Shown here: positions 37,879-40,532 of the stretch, piece after piece
Layout of the letters: every line of letters starts with the position of its first letter
Numbering within the stretch: the first letter of the stretch is position 1
From: a virus
Length of the DNA: 40,532 bases
Direction: 5' to 3' (one strand)
Virus record (IMG/VR): IMGVR_UViG_3300045996_000932
Coordinates: 1 to 40,532 of that record
Notes under the pieces: generated by a model
What the model was told of the DNA's origin: nothing
Database searches by the model: none
Seen by the model: only the letters and a program-made list of their open reading frames with translations
Translations under genes and position numbers: made by a program

Positions 37879-38368
37879 ATGGCTAAAGGAAGCCGCCCGG
37901 CGGCGGACGGTCCTCCACGCCGGCAAGCCCAGCCAGAGACTTGGCGGAAAGGACCACGAAGTGGTCGGCATCGCTGGCGAGTATCGCTTTGCCCAGCTTT
38001 TCGAGGGGCTGGTTGTGGACACGGCCGTCAAGCCGAGCGGGGACGCCGGCATAGACTTTGTGGCCGCGTTCGATGTTGTCGGCGCGCCTACCGAGTTCAA
38101 GATTGACGTTAAGACGGCTCGCAAGCCTCACTATCTGCTCGTCAAGCCCGGCGACCTTCGGGCCGATATCTACGTGCTGGCCGCCTACGACGACGAGCGG
38201 GAAGAGGCGAGCATCGTCGGATGGGCATGGAGGGCTCATGTAAGGATGGCCCCGGTCAAGGTGCTGGGTGACTGCCCGCCGTCGCACGCGGTCCCCAAGG
38301 AGCACCTGAGGCCCATTGGCGAGCTTCTGGAGCGGTATGCGCCGCCCTTGACGGAAGAGACAGCATAG
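37865..38368 (+). CDS. PD-(D/E)XK-like protein
   Basis: 167 residues. VVGIAGEYRFAQLFEG, a GDAGIDFVAA Asp and FKIDVKTARKPHYLLVKPG (Asp, Lys at the E-x-K position) outline a restriction-endonuclease-like core; ADIYVLAAYDDE follows. The C-terminal part (CPPSHAVPKEHLRPIGELLE) is common in such phage proteins. Probably a nuclease or Holliday-junction factor; exact substrate unknown. ATG at 37865 overlaps the VRR-NUC gene. Confidence 0.65.
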   Translation: MAIPEWLKEAARRRTVLHAGKPSQRLGGKDHEVVGIAGEYRFAQLFEGLVVDTAVKPSGDAGIDFVAAFDVVGAPTEFKIDVKTARKPHYLLVKPGDLRADIYVLAAYDDEREEASIVGWAWRAHVRMAPVKVLGDCPPSHAVPKEHLRPIGELLERYAPPLTEETA

Positions 38369-38380
38369 GCGACAAAGAGA

Positions 38381-38408
38381 AGGCCGGTGGGGGACAACCC
38401 ACCGGCCT
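38381..38408 (+). terminator. Eleven-pair hairpin after nuclease gene
   Basis: AGGCCGGTGGG, loop GGACAA, CCCACCGGCCT; perfect pairing. No rightward U-run follows (AACACAGCC), while leftward it is followed by TCTCTTTG. A partial or leftward terminator insulating the initiator gene is plausible. Confidence 0.6.
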
Positions 38409-38438
38409 AACACAGCCACCCGACCAAGGAGCATGGCC

Positions 38439-38498
38439 ATGCGATTTAGTGCGCGAAACATAGCGCCTTCTGACGACAATCACAAGACCGCCCTGTGA
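38439..38498 (+). CDS. 19-residue leader peptide
   Basis: ATG 38439 has AAGGAG seven bases upstream, the strongest ribosome-binding site in the area. The product MRFSARNIAPSDDNHKTAL ends in a GTGA overlap with the initiator gene, which has no site of its own. Likely a coupling leader that sets initiator level. Confidence 0.5.
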   Translation: MRFSARNIAPSDDNHKTAL

Positions 38499-39292
38499 CC
38501 ATCCTTCGCCGCGAGGTGAGGCATCGCTTCACCACGATAGACAACGGCCTCGTTGAGGACCCTCGTCTGTCGCCGGAAGAACTCGGCCTGATGGTCTACC
38601 TGCTATCCAAGCCTGACAATTGGTCAGCCCAGCCGGCCGAGCTTATGAAGCGGTTCGATATGGGCAGAGACAGGTGCTACCGCATCATCAAAGACCTGAT
38701 TGACAAGGGCTGGCTAGAGAAGCGGGAAAACCGCACCAGCGAGGGACAGTTTCAGGGGATAGAGTATATAATCAAGGAGGAAAACCCGCTTCCGGGAAAC
38801 CCGCATGCGGTTAAGCCGATTGCGGAAAACCCGGACTCTAATAAAGACTTAGAGATAACAAAGACTGAGAATAACAAACACTCTGTGCCCGCTAAGGCGG
38901 GCCGTGTGTCGGTTTCTAAGAAACCTCGTTATCAACCCGCCTTTGACGAGCTATGGGGCGTCTTCCCCAAGCACCCGAACGCATCCAAGTCGGCTGCGTT
39001 CATGCTCTGGATGAAGCTGGACGCCGAAGACGCCATTGACTGTTTCCGGGGAGCCCAGTGTTACGCCTCGTTTCTGGCTGCCGAGCGGCTCAAGCGCCCA
39101 GATTATCCAGGCCTTCACCTAGCGACGTTTATCAGCCAGCGCCGATGGGAGGCGCACCTAGAGGCCCGTGTGTTGCAGAACGGCAACGGTCACGCGCCGC
39201 AAACCGAAGAGGAGAAACGAGCCAAGATACGCGAGCTGCAACTGAAGATTTACGGCAAAGCTTTCGAGGAGCACCCCCATGAACATCAGTGA
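38495..39292 (+). CDS. Replication initiator, winged-helix O-like protein
   Basis: 265 residues from GTG 38495. The N-terminal 85 residues form a winged-helix domain (FTTIDNGLVEDPRLSPEELG, MKRFDMGRDRCYRIIKDLID, KGWLEKREN) as in DnaD/phage O-type initiators. The middle is a low-complexity linker with ENPLP, GNPHA, VKPIA and ENPDS units encoded by iterons. The C-terminal domain (FDELWGVFPKHPNASKSAAF, HLATFISQRRWEAHLE) likely recruits host helicase. No phage helicase or polymerase is present, so host replication machinery is presumably loaded here. Confidence 0.78.
   Translation: MTILRREVRHRFTTIDNGLVEDPRLSPEELGLMVYLLSKPDNWSAQPAELMKRFDMGRDRCYRIIKDLIDKGWLEKRENRTSEGQFQGIEYIIKEENPLPGNPHAVKPIAENPDSNKDLEITKTENNKHSVPAKAGRVSVSKKPRYQPAFDELWGVFPKHPNASKSAAFMLWMKLDAEDAIDCFRGAQCYASFLAAERLKRPDYPGLHLATFISQRRWEAHLEARVLQNGNGHAPQTEEEKRAKIRELQLKIYGKAFEEHPHEHQ
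38779..38882. other. Putative replication origin: four 15-bp iterons and A+T-rich tract
   Basis: Units begin at 38779, 38794, 38809 and 38824 at exact 15-base spacing, with core GGAAAACCCGC (third copy degenerate). A related GGGAAAACCGC lies at 38724. Immediately after follows an A+T-rich stretch (38836-38882). Iterons inside the initiator gene next to an A+T-rich melting region is the lambda ori design. Confidence 0.7.
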
Positions 39293-39830
39293 CGCTGAGA
39301 TTTACAACAAGAACGCCTCGGCCTGGATCAGGGCCAACGAGAACACGGGCTTCGTGATCCATAGCGGAGAGAAGCCGCCGAACAACAACAAAAGCGAGTC
39401 GTGGGACTCGTGGTTCGCCTACTTTCAGAAGATTGGCCACGAGCGATTGCTGAAGGTCATGCGGGCTCACGAGAACCGGGTCTGGCTAGGCAAGGATGGC
39501 GTCACCGTTCCGACGGAGTGGCCGATAGACTTCGACCCGACGGCAGCCAAGCTCGTCCACCGTTACCACCCGCCCCGCATCGAGGGGCTGACCGATGCAC
39601 AGAAAGCCGAGGTTGTCCGGCGAGCCATGACCAACGCCGGCTTCGTGCCAAAGGAGTATAGGCACGGCAAGCCGGTGTCCCCAGATATGCTGGTAGGAGA
39701 GGCTAGGCAGCGCCGCCAGGCCGAGATTGCCGCCGAGGAGACCAAGTTGGCTGAGATTAAGAAGATGCCTGTGCCGGGGCTCTCAGAGGCCGCGAAGGCT
39801 ATCTTTAACAAGGACAAGCATGGAGCCTGA
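39279..39830 (+). CDS. Hypothetical replication-region protein
   Basis: 183 residues, overlapping the initiator gene by 14 bases. SESWDSWFAYFQKIGHERLL and VTVPTEWPIDFDPTAAKLVH, then a helical charged C-terminus (ARQRRQAEIAAEETKLAEIK). A helper of the initiator is plausible from position and from similar co-located phage genes, but no domain is recognised. It contains the inverted repeat with two GANTC sites. Confidence 0.6.
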   Translation: MNISDAEIYNKNASAWIRANENTGFVIHSGEKPPNNNKSESWDSWFAYFQKIGHERLLKVMRAHENRVWLGKDGVTVPTEWPIDFDPTAAKLVHRYHPPRIEGLTDAQKAEVVRRAMTNAGFVPKEYRHGKPVSPDMLVGEARQRRQAEIAAEETKLAEIKKMPVPGLSEAAKAIFNKDKHGA

Positions 39831-40029
39831 CGACATGGCAAAGAGGCTGGCGGAGGCTATCGAAGCCTTCACCAGCCTCCCTGAGCTTCGTAGGCCAACC
39901 TACGCCTACTTCACCGGCAAGCCTGAATATCGAGAGTTACTCATTGCAGCCAAGCGTTACCGCGCGGAGACCGACACTTCACCCGGCGCGGCCTACGCCT
40001 ACCAGCCTCGGCGCCGCCCCAAGGGCTAG
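39820..40029 (+). CDS. Small hypothetical protein, end of replication operon
   Basis: 69 residues from ATG 39820 (AAGGAC upstream; ATG 39835 possible). DDMAKRLAEAIEAFTSLPEL then aromatic-rich RRPTYAYFTGKPEYRELLIA and a basic Tyr/Pro-rich end. Its stop codon shares CTAG with the convergent leftward gene. Function unknown. Confidence 0.6.
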   Translation: MEPDDMAKRLAEAIEAFTSLPELRRPTYAYFTGKPEYRELLIAAKRYRAETDTSPGAAYAYQPRRRPKG

Positions 40030-40265
40030 CGCATGGACCAGAGCGGGGAGCCGCCGTTGTCGAAAGCCTTGGCGCGGGTGACGGTGGCGCCGGTGCAGCG
40101 GGCTAGCATCATCTCATGACGCGCCACAATCCACACTTGGCCGAGGTAGAACCGGAAAGCGTCGGCGTAGGTCTCGCTAACCAGCTTGCACTTCCTCGCC
40201 CGCCGATGGGCGTCCCGGACGATGGCGGAGAGATCGTAACGGCCTGCGGTAACGAATTGCGACAT
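40026..40265 (-). CDS. Small leftward protein under strong promoter
   Basis: 79 residues from ATG 40265 with GGAG in leader GCAGGAGACAAGACATG. MSQFVTAGRYDLSAIVRDAH, RRARKCKLVSETYADAFRFY, then IVARHEMMLARCTG. Basic, mixed fold, no domain recognised. It is convergent with the replication operon and has its own near-consensus promoter, so early, abundant expression is likely. The complete form of the gene cut at the window start. Confidence 0.7.
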   Translation of the reverse strand: MSQFVTAGRYDLSAIVRDAHRRARKCKLVSETYADAFRFYLGQVWIVARHEMMLARCTGATVTRAKAFDNGGSPLWSMR

Positions 40266-40288
40266 GTCTTGTCTCCTGCTGTGGTTTG

Positions 40289-40317
40289 TTTATAGTCCCG
40301 CTCGGACCCCATGTCAA
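40289..40317 (-). promoter_or_regulatory. Strong leftward sigma-70-type promoter
   Basis: TTGACA (40312-40317), 17-base spacer, TATAAA (40289-40294) on the minus strand: near-perfect consensus. It reads into the gene starting at 40265, 24 bases downstream of the -10. Confidence 0.8.
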
Positions 40318-40351
40318 TGCACCGTGCATCAGATAGTTGGCCTGCGGATAA
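40317..40351. promoter_or_regulatory. Operator-like site and DnaA-box variant
   Basis: ATGCACCGTGCATCAGATA begins at 40317 next to the -35, and TGCGGATAA (40343-40351) is a one-mismatch DnaA box. Together they occupy the space between the leftward promoter and the rightward SNase-like gene, so both directions could be controlled here. Confidence 0.5.
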
Positions 40352-40354
40352 CTC

Positions 40355-40532
40355 GTGCTGCTAGAACTCATGCTCGCTACTGCCCTGGTGACGGTGACGG
40401 ACGGCGACACCATCCGGGCCAACGGCGAGCCTTACCGCCTGGTCGGGTTCAACACGCCTGAGCTATCCACGGGCAAGTGCGAGGCCGAGCGCAAGCTTGC
40501 CACCCAGGCCAGAGTGAGGCTGCAGCAGCTGG
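40355..40532 (+). CDS. SNase-like nuclease, second copy, truncated at window end
   Basis: The first 59 codons of the gene at 167. The codon equivalent to ATG 167 is GTG here; the internal ATG is at 40370. VTDGDTI and GFNTPE are preserved. It is cut by the end of the contig and does not represent a second gene in a circular genome. Confidence 0.75.
   Translation, partial: MLLELMLATALVTVTDGDTIRANGEPYRLVGFNTPELSTGKCEAERKLATQARVRLQQL

Larger units (their letters stand above)
40189..40532. repeat. Right copy of imperfect terminal repeat
   Basis: Matches 1-344 with 16 substitutions and equal length. Most differences lie in the intergenic control region, one in the leftward gene and the rest in the early SNase-like gene. 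Removing one copy gives a circle of 40188 bases. Confidence 0.9.

Noticed and set aside
1-40532. tRNA, rRNA, insertion sequence or toxin-antitoxin genes
   Set aside because: No cloverleaf-like sequence, transposase motif or recognisable toxin-antitoxin pair was found on either strand by eye.

Overview
The window is an essentially complete genome of a short-tailed (P22-like, podovirus-type) bacteriophage. The last 344 bases (40189-40532) repeat the first 344 with 16 mismatches and no indels, so the contig probably represents a circular or circularly permuted genome of about 40.19 kb closed on a slightly different variant. G+C is high. No integrase, CI-type repressor, attachment site, tRNA or CRISPR array was seen. 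An alphaproteobacterial host is inferred from three things: near-absence of the CcrM site GANTC (by my reading 16 sites, none of the GAATC/GATTC form), a DnaA domain IV protein paired with a perfect DnaA box, and proteins whose style resembles rhizobial sequences.

Layout. 1-166: truncated leftward gene, a divergent control region and a DnaA box. 167-2566: rightward small accessory genes (SNase-like nuclease, tiny membrane proteins, an iron-permease-family protein, an AT-hook protein). 2596-6413: terminase subunits and portal. 6417-8434: DNA methyltransferase and small secreted or membrane proteins. 8435-13782: collagen-like fibre, a large Ig-repeat adhesin and a LamG-type protein. 13931-19211: scaffold, major capsid, probable decoration protein, head-tail connectors and a gp10-like DNA stabilisation protein. 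19222-24303: three DNA-ejection proteins, one with a transglycosylase domain. 24471-26873: collar-domain fibre and other tail proteins. 26884-31453: lysis and envelope cassette (lysozyme, amidase, alpha/beta-hydrolase, lipoprotein, papain-like protease, membrane proteins), ended by a strong terminator at 31507-31545.

36727 down to 31547 is transcribed leftward: a chain of very small overlapping genes, then an ERF annealing protein, YqaJ exonuclease, HNH nuclease and a membrane-anchored lytic transglycosylase. From 36845 rightward come an XRE regulator, the DnaA-domain-IV protein, a VRR-NUC nuclease, a PD-(D/E)XK-like protein, and a replication initiator. The initiator gene contains four 15-bp iterons followed by an A+T-rich stretch, the organisation of the lambda origin inside gene O.

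How it fits together. Two early control regions (36753-36844 and 40289-40355, the latter equal to 101-167) share an operator-like sequence and drive leftward genes. Several leftward genes share a start-associated leader, and some have the ribosome-binding site buried in a hairpin. The most interesting theme is possible wiring to the host cell cycle: DnaA-like protein and box, GANTC depletion, and one full CtrA-type motif (TTAA-N7-TTAAC) just upstream of the recombination operon. Each of these signals is visible in the sequence; their functional link is inference.
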